From NCBI GenBank assembly GCA_018644745.1, contig JABGPX010000665.1, positions 1 to 10,628 of the forward strand: 10,628 bases of DNA. Direction: 5' to 3'. Of the stretch, positions 1 through 6,169 are shown piece by piece (position 1 is the stretch's first letter; each line of letters opens with the position of its first letter). This stretch comes from Spirochaetales bacterium. Its GTDB lineage: Bacteria; Spirochaetota; Spirochaetia; ARS1246. The notes under the pieces were generated by a model. The model searched no databases. It worked only from the letters and a program-made list of their open reading frames with translations, and was not told the origin of the DNA. Made by a program: the position numbers and the translations under genes.

Positions 1-2
1 TT

Positions 3-239
3 GATTACGAGGTATCACCTCAAGATCGTATTAAGCATATTACTTTTTCACTGAAAGATCCGACGGGTTTTTTCGAATTGAGGATTCTTGAATTCCGGCC
101 CGTTTATTTGTCCGGCGGCAGTTCTGACATGGTTTATATTACCAATGAGCGTTGGGAAAAATTTACTTTTAACCATGAGGTAGATTACGTCGGAGAGTTA
201 CTAGTAAGAGATATTATATTATTTCCCGGCCGCCGATGA
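3..239 (+). CDS. C-terminal fragment of an unrecognised protein
   Basis: An open frame enters from the left edge and ends at a TGA, leaving 78 visible residues. The fragment is rich in aromatic and beta-prone residues (for example ELRILEFRPVYL and ending RDIILFPGRR), which suggests the last strands of a beta-rich domain; no cysteine pair, membrane segment or known motif is visible. I do not recognise the family. It converges on the sialidase remnant, with about 30 bases between the two stops and no clear terminator hairpin. It could be another carbohydrate-related protein given its neighbours, but that is only inference from position. That it is a real gene rests on the uninterrupted frame and protein-like composition. 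Confidence 0.5.
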   Translation, partial: DYEVSPQDRIKHITFSLKDPTGFFELRILEFRPVYLSGGSSDMVYITNERWEKFTFNHEVDYVGELLVRDIILFPGRR

Positions 240-270
240 AATAATCCCAACACAATCAGCCTGTAATTGA

Positions 271-615
271 TCAGATACTATGAATACGACGTTCATAAAG
301 AATCTCGCTACTCGTAAAACTGGGCGGTTTTGAAATTTTAAGCATTACTTCTGAGTCACGGGACCAATATGTTCCGCGGGTATAGAAGGTTATTAATGTC
401 TCATCCTCATGAAAAAGTAATCCTGCATACGCGGCATCGTGGTCAATACGATTGTCGATGTCTTTTCGTTTTGTCCAGGTCACTCCACCATCGCTTGAGA
501 TTGCCGCTGTGAGCGGGGTACGCGGCCAGTTGGTGTTGGACCCTACATTGTTCCAAAGAAGCAGGATATCTTTCGTTCCTGGTATAAACTTCATGAGCGG
601 CGGTGACCTCCACAT
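271..615 (-). pseudogene. Sialidase (BNR/Asp-box) C-terminal remnant
   Basis: A 114-residue frame reads as the C-terminal third of an exo-alpha-sialidase-like beta-propeller protein. Visible marks are the SPPLMKFIPGTKDILLLWNN stretch typical of a propeller blade, the TPLTAAIS strand, and a perfect Asp-box SSDGGVTW at residues 40-47 (pattern SxDxGxTW), followed by a blade containing GLLFHEDETLITFY. Members of this family are usually 350 residues or more, so at least 200 N-terminal residues are missing. Homology-like sequence runs back only to about residue 4 (near base 604), where the divergent DapA-family frame begins; the ATG at 615 is therefore incidental, not a true start. Intact, such a protein would hydrolyse a terminal sialic acid or related sugar. 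Here it is very probably non-functional. Confidence 0.7.
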
Positions 616-1502
616 TCAATAATGATTATTCACTTGATCTTGAAGGTATGAAAACTCTTACCGATCTTTTCATCGAAGGCGGCATTAAGAACGTAATTGT
701 CGCTGGCAGCACCGGTGAGTTTTACAGCATGACTGACGACGAGAGAATGCAGGTAATCGAAACGGTCGCGGCCCGCGCCGCTGGTAAAATGACAGTTATA
801 GGCTGTGCCGCTCACTCAGGCACCCAGTTGGCTATCGATCTGGCAAAACGATGTAAAGATGTCGGATGTGATGGGGTGATGATTACGCCGCCGAATTATT
901 CGTTTTCCGGAGCACCGGGAATGCTCGAGCATTTCAAGAGGATTTCTGACGCGGTAGATATCGGGATCGTGGCATATTTCTCTCGTTCAGTTCTGCGTTT
1001 TCCGGCTGTAAGCGGCATGGTGAGTGAAGAGTTCTCATGCCCTCAAGCAATGCTGGATTTGGCGGCGATACCAAACGTCGGAGCTTTCAAGGATGCTTCA
1101 GGTAACTATGGCTGGCACCGGGATATAATACTCGGGTTGGACGGTCCGAACGGCGAAGCCGCGGTAATAGGCAGTGACGGCATGGGTTACCATCTCTGGG
1201 GGCACAAGTACGGTTCACGCTGCTATCTTACCGGGTTGGGAAATGTCTGGCCGAAAATCGAAGTAGATTTCTATAATAAACTGGAATCAGGCGACGAGAA
1301 GGGCGCCCTTGATATTGTTACCAGGTATGAGCTGGATTATCTGTGCACTACAAAGGCAACGGGAAGGTACTGGTCTTGCCTGAAGTTCTTTCTCGATCAG
1401 ATTGGTCTGCCCGGCGGACCTATGCGCCCGCCGGTTCTCGATGTAGCTGAGCAGGATCAAAAGAATCTCCTGGATATGGCGAAGCGGACCGGTTTGCTGT
1501 AG
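603..1502 (+). CDS. DapA/N-acetylneuraminate lyase family aldolase, 5'-truncated
   Basis: This 299-residue protein belongs to the class I pyruvate-type aldolase family of dihydrodipicolinate synthase and N-acetylneuraminate lyase (TIM barrel, cytoplasmic). Visible are the substrate-binding GSTGEF motif at 35-40, a Tyr in AYFSRS (Y125) at the position of the catalytic tyrosine, and the Schiff-base lysine in FKDASGN (K163). The usual YNxP context of the tyrosine is altered, arguing against true DapA and for a sugar-acid aldolase or dehydratase. The frame opens with GTG at 603 (VTSTF), which aligns with residue 10 of the second DapA-family protein in this window, so the first beta strand (about 9 residues) is lost. 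An in-frame TGA lies at 594 and no good ribosome site precedes the GTG. The next gene starts immediately after the stop, indicating co-transcription. Activity is doubtful because of the missing strand. Confidence 0.85.
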   Translation: MTSTFNNDYSLDLEGMKTLTDLFIEGGIKNVIVAGSTGEFYSMTDDERMQVIETVAARAAGKMTVIGCAAHSGTQLAIDLAKRCKDVGCDGVMITPPNYSFSGAPGMLEHFKRISDAVDIGIVAYFSRSVLRFPAVSGMVSEEFSCPQAMLDLAAIPNVGAFKDASGNYGWHRDIILGLDGPNGEAAVIGSDGMGYHLWGHKYGSRCYLTGLGNVWPKIEVDFYNKLESGDEKGALDIVTRYELDYLCTTKATGRYWSCLKFFLDQIGLPGGPMRPPVLDVAEQDQKNLLDMAKRTGLL

Positions 1503-2456
1503 ATGCGCAAACGAGTGCTCGGACGGACCGGGCTGGAAATCTCGGTCATGGGTATGGGAACAGGTGGACTGGATCCGCTTGGTCAAAAAAGCGGTCGTCC
1601 TGTTCAGGAAATGCATAGCCTGCTTCGTCGGGCAAAGGATCTCGGGGTAAATTATTTTGATACTTCGCCGGGATATCTGGATAGCGAGGAGATACTCGGA
1701 ACGGCGCTTTCTGAGTACCCGCGGGATGAGATAGTTCTTTCAACTAAAATCGCCCTTGCGAGTGAGGCCTCTTCAGAAATTACGATAATGACTCCGCAGC
1801 AGGTTCGAGAGAGTGTGGATTCCAGTCTGCGGCGCCTAAAAACAGATTACTTAGATATTATGCTCATGGCGGTTTCCGGCCCGGAGTTCTTTGAACGGGT
1901 AACCCAGGATCATCTGCCGGTACTTGAACAGTGCAAAAAGGAAGGGAAAATCCGCTTCATCGGATCGAGTGAACAGACCCGATCGGATGGTTCTCATGAG
2001 TGGTTGATAAAAGTCCTGCTTACCGGCACCGTGGATGTGGCGATGGTTGGCCACAACATGATTAATCAATCAGCCGAGCAGACTATTTTTCCATACTGTG
2101 TCGAACACAATATTGGTGTACTTAATATATTCACCGTTCGGAACCTTTTCTGGAATCCACTCCGTCTCAGGGAAGTGATCGCTGATCTGAAATTTCGAGG
2201 CAAAATTACTGGAGATGGAATTCCAGACGAAGGCCCGATGGACTGGCTGCTGACAGACGGTATCGAAACTCTGGTGGAGGCTGCTTACCGTTACGCCCTT
2301 CACAGCGACGGAGTAACCGCCGTTATGTGCGGAACGATACATGAAACGGAGCTTGAGCAAAATGTGCGCTATTATGAGAAAGAGCAGTTGCCCGAGCATC
2401 TCATTTCGCGGCTGCACGAATTATTCGGAGATATAAACGAGGCTATCGGCAACTAG
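1503..2456 (+). CDS. Aldo/keto reductase family oxidoreductase lacking the catalytic His
   Basis: A 317-residue (alpha/beta)8 protein of the NAD(P)H-dependent aldo/keto reductase superfamily. The N-terminus RVLGRTGLEISVMGMGTGGL, the segment NYFDTSPGY and the core EGKIRFIGSS are typical. Of the catalytic tetrad, D53, Y58 and K82 (STKI) are present, but in YLDIMLMAVSG the position normally held by His (about residue 123) is Ala, so the usual carbonyl-reductase chemistry may be altered. Length matches the family. The ATG starts directly after the upstream DapA-family stop, so the two are surely translated from one message; no separate ribosome site is obvious apart from purines inside the upstream gene's end. 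The pairing suggests a sugar-acid catabolic step in which the reductase handles an aldehyde or keto product of the aldolase. Substrate unknown. Confidence 0.9.
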   Translation: MRKRVLGRTGLEISVMGMGTGGLDPLGQKSGRPVQEMHSLLRRAKDLGVNYFDTSPGYLDSEEILGTALSEYPRDEIVLSTKIALASEASSEITIMTPQQVRESVDSSLRRLKTDYLDIMLMAVSGPEFFERVTQDHLPVLEQCKKEGKIRFIGSSEQTRSDGSHEWLIKVLLTGTVDVAMVGHNMINQSAEQTIFPYCVEHNIGVLNIFTVRNLFWNPLRLREVIADLKFRGKITGDGIPDEGPMDWLLTDGIETLVEAAYRYALHSDGVTAVMCGTIHETELEQNVRYYEKEQLPEHLISRLHELFGDINEAIGN

Positions 2457-2542
2457 GTATAAGTGTACATTCTGCGGAGGCTGCAATAGGTTCTTGCTTT
2501 TGACTTTTCACCTCTACCCCGGACGTTTCGGTTACATCATGC

Positions 2543-2576
2543 TTGACTCTTGTCTTGTATTTGGCTAATCTGCTAA
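2543..2576 (+). promoter_or_regulatory. arsR promoter with overlapping operator (site 1)
   Basis: A -35 TTGACT (2543-2548) lies 17 bases from a -10 TAATCT (2566-2571), a good sigma70-type promoter. The sequence TTGGCTAATCTGCTAA (2561-2576) covers the -10 and is an imperfect 16-base palindrome sharing TTGGCTA with two further sites at 3092 and 4393. Its placement, five bases upstream of the -10, is identical in all three copies. The likely reading is autoregulation by ArsR, which would block RNA polymerase until an inducer is bound. Of the three, this is the weakest palindrome (mismatches in the right arm). Confidence 0.7.
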
Positions 2577-2582
2577 ATAGAC

Positions 2583-2918
2583 ATGACCAAGGAAGAACAA
2601 AACCGAAACCAGGCAGTATCAGAAGTATTTAAAGCACTCGGACATCCTTCGAGAGTCTTTATCGTCGAGACGCTCAAAGAGGCGGAGCAATGCGTATGTG
2701 AGCTAAGCGAGATGATCGGAGTCGACATGTCTACCGTGTCGCGACACCTCTCGATTCTCAAGAAAGCGGGCATCGTTAGCGGTCGCAAAGAGGGGACGAC
2801 CATCTACTACTCGCTTGCATGCAACTGCCTCAGTCAGATGCTCTCCGGTGTCGAGAATATCCTCCGGATGCAGCTCGAATCTCAGGCGGCAGCCTTGGCT
2901 GTGATGCATGACGGCTGA
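2583..2918 (+). CDS. arsR: ArsR/SmtB-family metalloregulatory repressor
   Basis: A 111-residue winged-helix repressor. The order is an N-terminal helix, ALGHPSRVFIVETL (18-31), the metal-sensing helix with QCVCELSEMIG (C37 and C39, matching the CVC motif of As(III)/Sb(III)-sensing ArsR), recognition helix STVSRHLSILKKAGIV (50-65), and a beta wing RKEGTTIYYSL (68-78). A second cysteine pair, C80 and C82 in ACNC, could supply further thiol ligands. ArsR proteins of this type bind a palindrome as dimers and leave it when a trivalent metalloid or similar thiophile binds the cysteines. ATG 2583 is the only sensible start; the predicted transcription start is about five bases upstream and no Shine-Dalgarno is present, so the message may be nearly leaderless. 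It heads the permease/thioredoxin cluster and probably controls all three operator sites. Confidence 0.92.
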   Translation: MTKEEQNRNQAVSEVFKALGHPSRVFIVETLKEAEQCVCELSEMIGVDMSTVSRHLSILKKAGIVSGRKEGTTIYYSLACNCLSQMLSGVENILRMQLESQAAALAVMHDG

Positions 2919-3091
2919 ACCGCCGGGAAGATGAGATAAAGGGCAACTGCCCGTGTTCCGGGATCTGCCTTTACATTCCAATTAAATTTGCTTATTCACT
3001 GCGTGTCGAATTGATCTTCCGCCGATAACACCGACCCGGGGACGATTGGCGTGGCCTTGAACATTGCACTGATCTGCAGTCCTTGGTACAT

Positions 3092-3107
3092 TTGGCTATA
3101 TAACCAA
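3092..3107 (+). promoter_or_regulatory. Operator palindrome upstream of half-permease pair (site 2)
   Basis: TTGGCTATATAACCAA is a 16-base palindrome with a single mismatched pair, located 19 bases before the permease start and matching sites 1 and 3. By analogy its TATATA (3097-3102) would be the -10 element, but no good -35 lies 17 bases upstream (CTGCAG). An alternative promoter TTGGTA (3083-3088), 17 bases, AATAAT (3106-3111) overlaps the palindrome but would leave almost no room for the leader. A GGAG ribosome site follows at 3116-3119. The operator call is firmer than the promoter call. Confidence 0.65.
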
Positions 3108-3125
3108 TAATCCACGGAGTATGCT

Positions 3126-3617
3126 ATGGCGTTCACTATCGTGTTCTACGCGCTCGCTGCCGCAGGGCTGCTTGTTTCGCTGATCGCGGACAGGCGTCGT
3201 ACCGGGGCCGCGCTCAAAAAAGCCTGGAAGGCGTTCTCAAGGATTCTGCCTGAGTTCCTGGTGGTCCTCATCGCGACCGGTCTCATCCTATCATTCCTGA
3301 GCCCGCAAACCATGTCACGAATCCTTGGGGGCGAGTCCGGATGGATCGGCGTCCTCAGTGCCGCGCTCATCGGCTCGATCACTCTGATTCCCGGCTTTGT
3401 CGCCTTCCCCATGGCCGCGCTCTTACTGCAGCAGGGTGCCGGGATCATGCAGATCGGCGCATTCGTCTCGTCCCTGATGATGGTCGGTGTCGTCACGTTC
3501 CCCGTAGAGAAACGGACTTTCGGACTTAAAATCGCTCTGACTCGAAACCTACTCGCCTTCGCCTTCTCACTCTGTGTTGCATTTGTACTTGCGACGGTGC
3601 TTGGAGCGCGCATATGA
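3126..3617 (+). CDS. Half-size COG0701 (ArsP/DUF318-type) permease, subunit A
   Basis: A 163-residue integral membrane protein with about five hydrophobic segments (roughly 3-20, 42-60, 75-103, 106-126, 138-160) and a basic loop ADRRRTGAALKKAWK between the first two. The segment GSITLIPGFVAFPMAALLLQQGAG (83-106 in part) matches the repeated core of the COG0701 permease family, of which ArsP is the characterised organoarsenical exporter. The usual size is 300-420 residues with two such cores; this protein has one, so it is a half-permease. The start ATG 3126 has GGAG six bases upstream; an ATG at 3121 is out of frame. Its end overlaps the next gene by four bases (ATGA), implying translational coupling and a one-to-one complex. 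It lacks the Cys-x-Cys seen in the full-size permease downstream. Substrate unknown. Confidence 0.8.
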   Translation: MAFTIVFYALAAAGLLVSLIADRRRTGAALKKAWKAFSRILPEFLVVLIATGLILSFLSPQTMSRILGGESGWIGVLSAALIGSITLIPGFVAFPMAALLLQQGAGIMQIGAFVSSLMMVGVVTFPVEKRTFGLKIALTRNLLAFAFSLCVAFVLATVLGARI

Positions 3618-4144
3618 AGCAAAACTCCGTACGACGGTATCTGGGTGTATTCCTCGCGCTTGTGGTCCTGTTAGTGGTGTGGTTACTTTCGCCGAGCAAG
3701 GCGAGCGATGCGGTTCGGACGATCGGATTCAGCCTTAGGGAGATGCTCCTCGTTATACCGCCGGTGTTCGTGCTTCTGGGACTCCTCGATGTCTGGGTTT
3801 CGCGAGAACGATTAATCCGCTATATGGGCGCGGGCTCAGGGGGCCGTGGTACGGCTATCGCGTTTATCATGGGCTCAGTTGCCGCCGGGCCGCTCTACGC
3901 GGCCTTTCCCATCGCGCTCGTACTTGTACGAAAAGGATGCAGCTTGTTCAACCTGATGACATTCATTGGCGCCTGGTCTACCACCAAGGTCCCGATGTTC
4001 TTGTTCGAATACTCGGCCCTCGGCGCGGAATTCGCAATCACGAGGCTAGCGGCGAATATCCCTGCAATTCTTCTTATCAGCCTTGTTATCTCGAGAATCG
4101 TGCCCGAGCAAGAATATGAACGCCTTGCGATACCCGAGTCGTGA
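3614..4144 (+). CDS. Half-size COG0701 (ArsP/DUF318-type) permease, subunit B
   Basis: A 176-residue membrane protein with segments around 8-26, 42-60, 80-106, 110-132 and 146-162. Its ERLIRYMG followed by GSVAAGPLYAAFP (87-99) parallels QSVIRYLG followed by the CSCTVLP core in the full-size permease of this window, so it corresponds best to an N-half. ATG 3614 sits inside the stop of subunit A, giving an ATGA overlap; the pair should form a heterodimer equivalent to one full permease. A single Cys109 lies in the core (RKGCSLFN). The stop TGA at 4142 is followed in the same frame by a thioredoxin-like remnant. Membership in the family is confident at the level of pattern and layout; the transported solute is inferred only from the ArsR and thioredoxin neighbours. 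Confidence 0.8.
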   Translation: MKQNSVRRYLGVFLALVVLLVVWLLSPSKASDAVRTIGFSLREMLLVIPPVFVLLGLLDVWVSRERLIRYMGAGSGGRGTAIAFIMGSVAAGPLYAAFPIALVLVRKGCSLFNLMTFIGAWSTTKVPMFLFEYSALGAEFAITRLAANIPAILLISLVISRIVPEQEYERLAIPES

Positions 4145-4303
4145 AGGAAGTCTCCGATCGCCTCGAACGTGCTCTTCTACGACATCTGTACAGGGGCGCA
4201 TTCGCATTACGCTCGCGATTACGGTGTTCGCGTGGTACCGATGCTCGAATCTTCGGTATCATCGTCACGCAAAGCGACGAGACATGCCGAACAGCGAGTG
4301 TGA
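4145..4303 (+). pseudogene. Possible thioredoxin-fold remnant
   Basis: Directly after the half-permease stop, and in the same frame, 52 codons read SNVLFYDICTG then HSHYARDYGVRVVPMLE before a TGA. The stretch resembles the second half of a thioredoxin: a strand, a helix ending in (K/D)YGVR and the cis-proline segment VVP(T), here VVPM. No start codon and no CxxC half precede it, so if real it has lost its N-terminus. Thioredoxin-like genes often sit beside ArsR-linked permeases, which supports the reading, and an intact small thioredoxin-like gene follows. The match is short and was judged by eye. The rest of the 295-base gap up to 4439 holds nothing but the promoter and operator at 4375-4408; a 99-codon frame through it (GTG at 4141) has an unconvincing arginine- and cysteine-rich composition. 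Confidence 0.35.
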
Positions 4304-4374
4304 TAGCCGGTAATCCTCGACTGCGGCATCGCCATGTACCTGATATGGATTGCCTTAACTTGATGCTTCTGGCG

Positions 4375-4408
4375 TTGACAATGTTCGCGTTCTTGGCTAT
4401 ATTGCCAA
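4375..4408 (+). promoter_or_regulatory. Strong promoter with overlapping operator (site 3)
   Basis: A perfect -35 TTGACA (4375-4380) is separated by exactly 17 bases from -10 TATATT (4398-4403). The palindrome TTGGCTATATTGCCAA (4393-4408; one central mismatched pair) overlays the -10 in the same register as site 1. Transcription would start near 4410, about 30 bases before the small thioredoxin gene, with AAGGAG at 4427-4432. This is the best copy of the shared operator and argues that the thioredoxin/full-permease unit has its own ArsR-repressed promoter rather than depending on read-through. Confidence 0.8.
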
Positions 4409-4439
4409 TTAGCATCTATCAATGCGAAGGAGTACAATG

Positions 4440-4676
4440 ATGAAGATTCAGATTCTCGGCACGGGTTGTCCCAAGTGCCAGGCCCTCGAAGCGAACGCAA
4501 AAACCGCTGTTGCGAAAGCTGGGCTCGATGCGCAGGTAGTGAAGGTGACCGACATTGACAAGATAGGCGAGATGGGTGTGATGGTGACCCCCGCACTTGC
4601 CGTCGACGGTACCGTGAAAAAGGCCGGTAAGGTTTTGAGCGTCGATGAGATCATCGAGCTCGTGAAGGGGGCGTGA
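4440..4676 (+). CDS. Small thioredoxin-like redox-active disulfide protein
   Basis: A 78-residue minimal thioredoxin/glutaredoxin-fold protein. It opens MKIQILGTGC and carries the redox motif CPKC (C10, C13), then helix ALEANAKTAVAKAG, strand QVVKVTD, and the cis-proline VTP (P51) before the C-terminal LSVDEIIELVKGA. This matches the redox-active disulfide protein 2 family, often found beside ArsR and COG0701 permeases. ATG 4440 was chosen because AAGGAG ends seven bases upstream; ATG 4437 is adjacent, and ATG 4422 lies before the ribosome site. It probably reduces or relays a thiol-bound substrate or regulates the permease in the cytoplasm, but its partner is not established from sequence. 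It shares a transcript with the full-size permease 21 bases downstream. Confidence 0.9.
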   Translation: MKIQILGTGCPKCQALEANAKTAVAKAGLDAQVVKVTDIDKIGEMGVMVTPALAVDGTVKKAGKVLSVDEIIELVKGA

Positions 4677-4697
4677 CAATGGCCGAGGCGCTCGTCG

Positions 4698-5939
4698 ATG
4701 GTTGAGATGAAAACTGATGAACGCGGAGCCTCCAAGCTCACAGAGGGGATAAGCCGGTTCTGGTCCAAGAAGAAGAACCGGGTGCTGATCCTCCTCGCGG
4801 GCATATTCCTTTTTGCCTACTTCGTTCCCTTTACTTCGGAACGGGTCTCCGCGGCGGTGCAGGAGTCGTTCCTGATGCTCTCGGAGTACGCCCGACAGCA
4901 TGTCCTGCTCTGCTTAGTTCCTGCGTTTTTCATCGCCGGTTCGATTATGATCTTCCTCGACCAGCAGTCGGTAATCCGGTATCTCGGGCCCGACGCCAAG
5001 AAGGTCGTGGCCTACGGTGTGGCGTCTGTCTCGGGGGCGATCCTGGCGGTCTGCTCGTGCACGGTACTCCCGATCTTCAAAGGGATCTACAAGAAGGGCG
5101 CGGGGATCGGCCCTGCGGTCTCCTTCCTCTACTCGGGCCCGGCGATTAATATCCTCGCGATCGTGCTTACCGCTAAAGTGCTCGGGATTCAACTTGGCGT
5201 TGCGAGAGCGGTAGGCGCGGTGGTTTTCTCCGTGGTCATCGGTTTTCTCATGCACCTAATTTTCCGCAAAAACGACGAAGCGCGGGTAACGAATGCGGCG
5301 ATGTTCAAAGCCGACGACGCTCCACAGCGAGGGCTCTGGAAGATGGCCACTTACATGGCGAGCATGATCGGAATCCTCGTCTTCATCAACTGGGCGCCGT
5401 CGCAAGGGGCAAGTAGCGGATGGGACGCGATCTACAGGGCGAAGTACTTCATCACCGGCGGATTTGCTCTTGTCCTCCTCTACGCGCTCATTCGATGGTT
5501 CAAGCGGTCCGAGCTCACCGACTGGGTGCGAGCGACCCGAGACTTCGCGGTACAGATCCTCCCGCTTCTGTTTGGCGGGGTGATGGTCGCCGGCTTCCTC
5601 CTCGGAAGGCCGGGACACATAGCGCTGATTCCCGAGCGCTGGATCGCCAATCTCGTCGGAGGGAACTCCCTTGGAGCCAACCTTATCGCGTCGGTTTCAG
5701 GAGCGCTCATGTACTTTGCCACGCTCACCGAAGTTCCAATCATGCAAGGACTCCTCGGCGCGGGGATGGGACAGGGCCCGGCACTTGCGCTGCTCCTCGC
5801 TGGTCCTTCACTTTCGCTTCCGTCGACGCTCGTAATATCGGGCGAACTCGGGTGGAAGAAGACGCTCGTATATGTCGGCCTCGTGGTCGTTCTCTCCACC
5901 GCGGCGGGAATAGGCTATGGCGCCCTCATCGGCGCATGA
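4698..5939 (+). CDS. Full-size COG0701/ArsP-type permease
   Basis: A 413-residue inner-membrane permease with a basic N-terminus, about ten hydrophobic segments and a cytoplasm-like hydrophilic loop around 190-215. Two related cores are visible: VSGAILAVCSCTVLPIFKGI with SGPAINILAI (about 111-155), and VSGALMYFATLTEVPIMQGL with AGPSLSLPSTLVI (about 333-380), an internal duplication typical of the family. The CSC (C119, C121) in the first core suits binding of a thiophilic substrate. The family includes ArsP, an exporter of trivalent organoarsenicals; export of such a compound is the likely but unproven role here. ATG 4698 has GAGGCG eight bases upstream; ATG 4707 is a less well served alternative. 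An eight-codon frame (4679-4705) starting just after the thioredoxin stop overlaps the start and may couple translation. Same operon as the thioredoxin-like gene. Confidence 0.88.
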   Translation: MVEMKTDERGASKLTEGISRFWSKKKNRVLILLAGIFLFAYFVPFTSERVSAAVQESFLMLSEYARQHVLLCLVPAFFIAGSIMIFLDQQSVIRYLGPDAKKVVAYGVASVSGAILAVCSCTVLPIFKGIYKKGAGIGPAVSFLYSGPAINILAIVLTAKVLGIQLGVARAVGAVVFSVVIGFLMHLIFRKNDEARVTNAAMFKADDAPQRGLWKMATYMASMIGILVFINWAPSQGASSGWDAIYRAKYFITGGFALVLLYALIRWFKRSELTDWVRATRDFAVQILPLLFGGVMVAGFLLGRPGHIALIPERWIANLVGGNSLGANLIASVSGALMYFATLTEVPIMQGLLGAGMGQGPALALLLAGPSLSLPSTLVISGELGWKKTLVYVGLVVVLSTAAGIGYGALIGA

Positions 5940-6002
5940 ACATATATGACGTTATACGACATCTGAGAATAACACCAGGACGTTAGTATGCGGCGGAAGC
6001 TG

Positions 6003-6169
6003 CTACTTATCCGGAGAGGTGATATCGCCGTTCGGGAAGATACCGTTCAGAATCTAAAGAATCTTTTTATTTGAACCGGGCGCCGTATCGATACATTCCA
6101 CAAACCAGAGTACCTCGTATTCCATTATCCTCGTAACGGCCAGATCGACTATACCCGTCCTGCCGAGAT
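6003..6169 (-). other. Broken reading frame downstream of the RND gene
   Basis: On the minus strand after the RND stop, one frame reads LGRTGIVDLAVTRIMEYEVL then WFVECIDTAPGSNKKIL, a TAG at 6054-6056, then ILNGIFPNGDITSPDK and a TAG at 6003-6005, all in the same phase. The composition is protein-like, but no family is recognised and no start is visible; upstream the frame runs into the end of the RND gene. It may be the C-terminal remnant of a lost downstream gene. On the plus strand the same gap holds only a 28-codon frame from an ATG near 5988 that I do not recognise. No terminator is evident after the permease. Confidence 0.25.

Noticed and set aside
828..845. A fourth TTGGCTAT match (TTGGCTATCGATCTGG).
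   Set aside because: It lies inside the DapA-family coding sequence (QLAIDLA), lacks the right half of the palindrome and has no promoter.
4141..4440. A 99-codon plus-strand frame from GTG 4141.
   Set aside because: It runs through promoter, operator and leader sequence; composition is rich in Arg and Cys without any recognisable domain, and no ribosome site precedes it.
4181..5965. Shared 11-mer TACGACATCTG near 4180 and 5955.
   Set aside because: Matches of this length are expected by chance in 10 kb, and the flanks do not match.
5945..5990. GACGTTATAC and GACGTTAG separated by TAACACC, resembling integron attC ends.
   Set aside because: The GTTA elements are direct repeats rather than the required inverted arms, no attC-length fold is visible, and there is no integrase.
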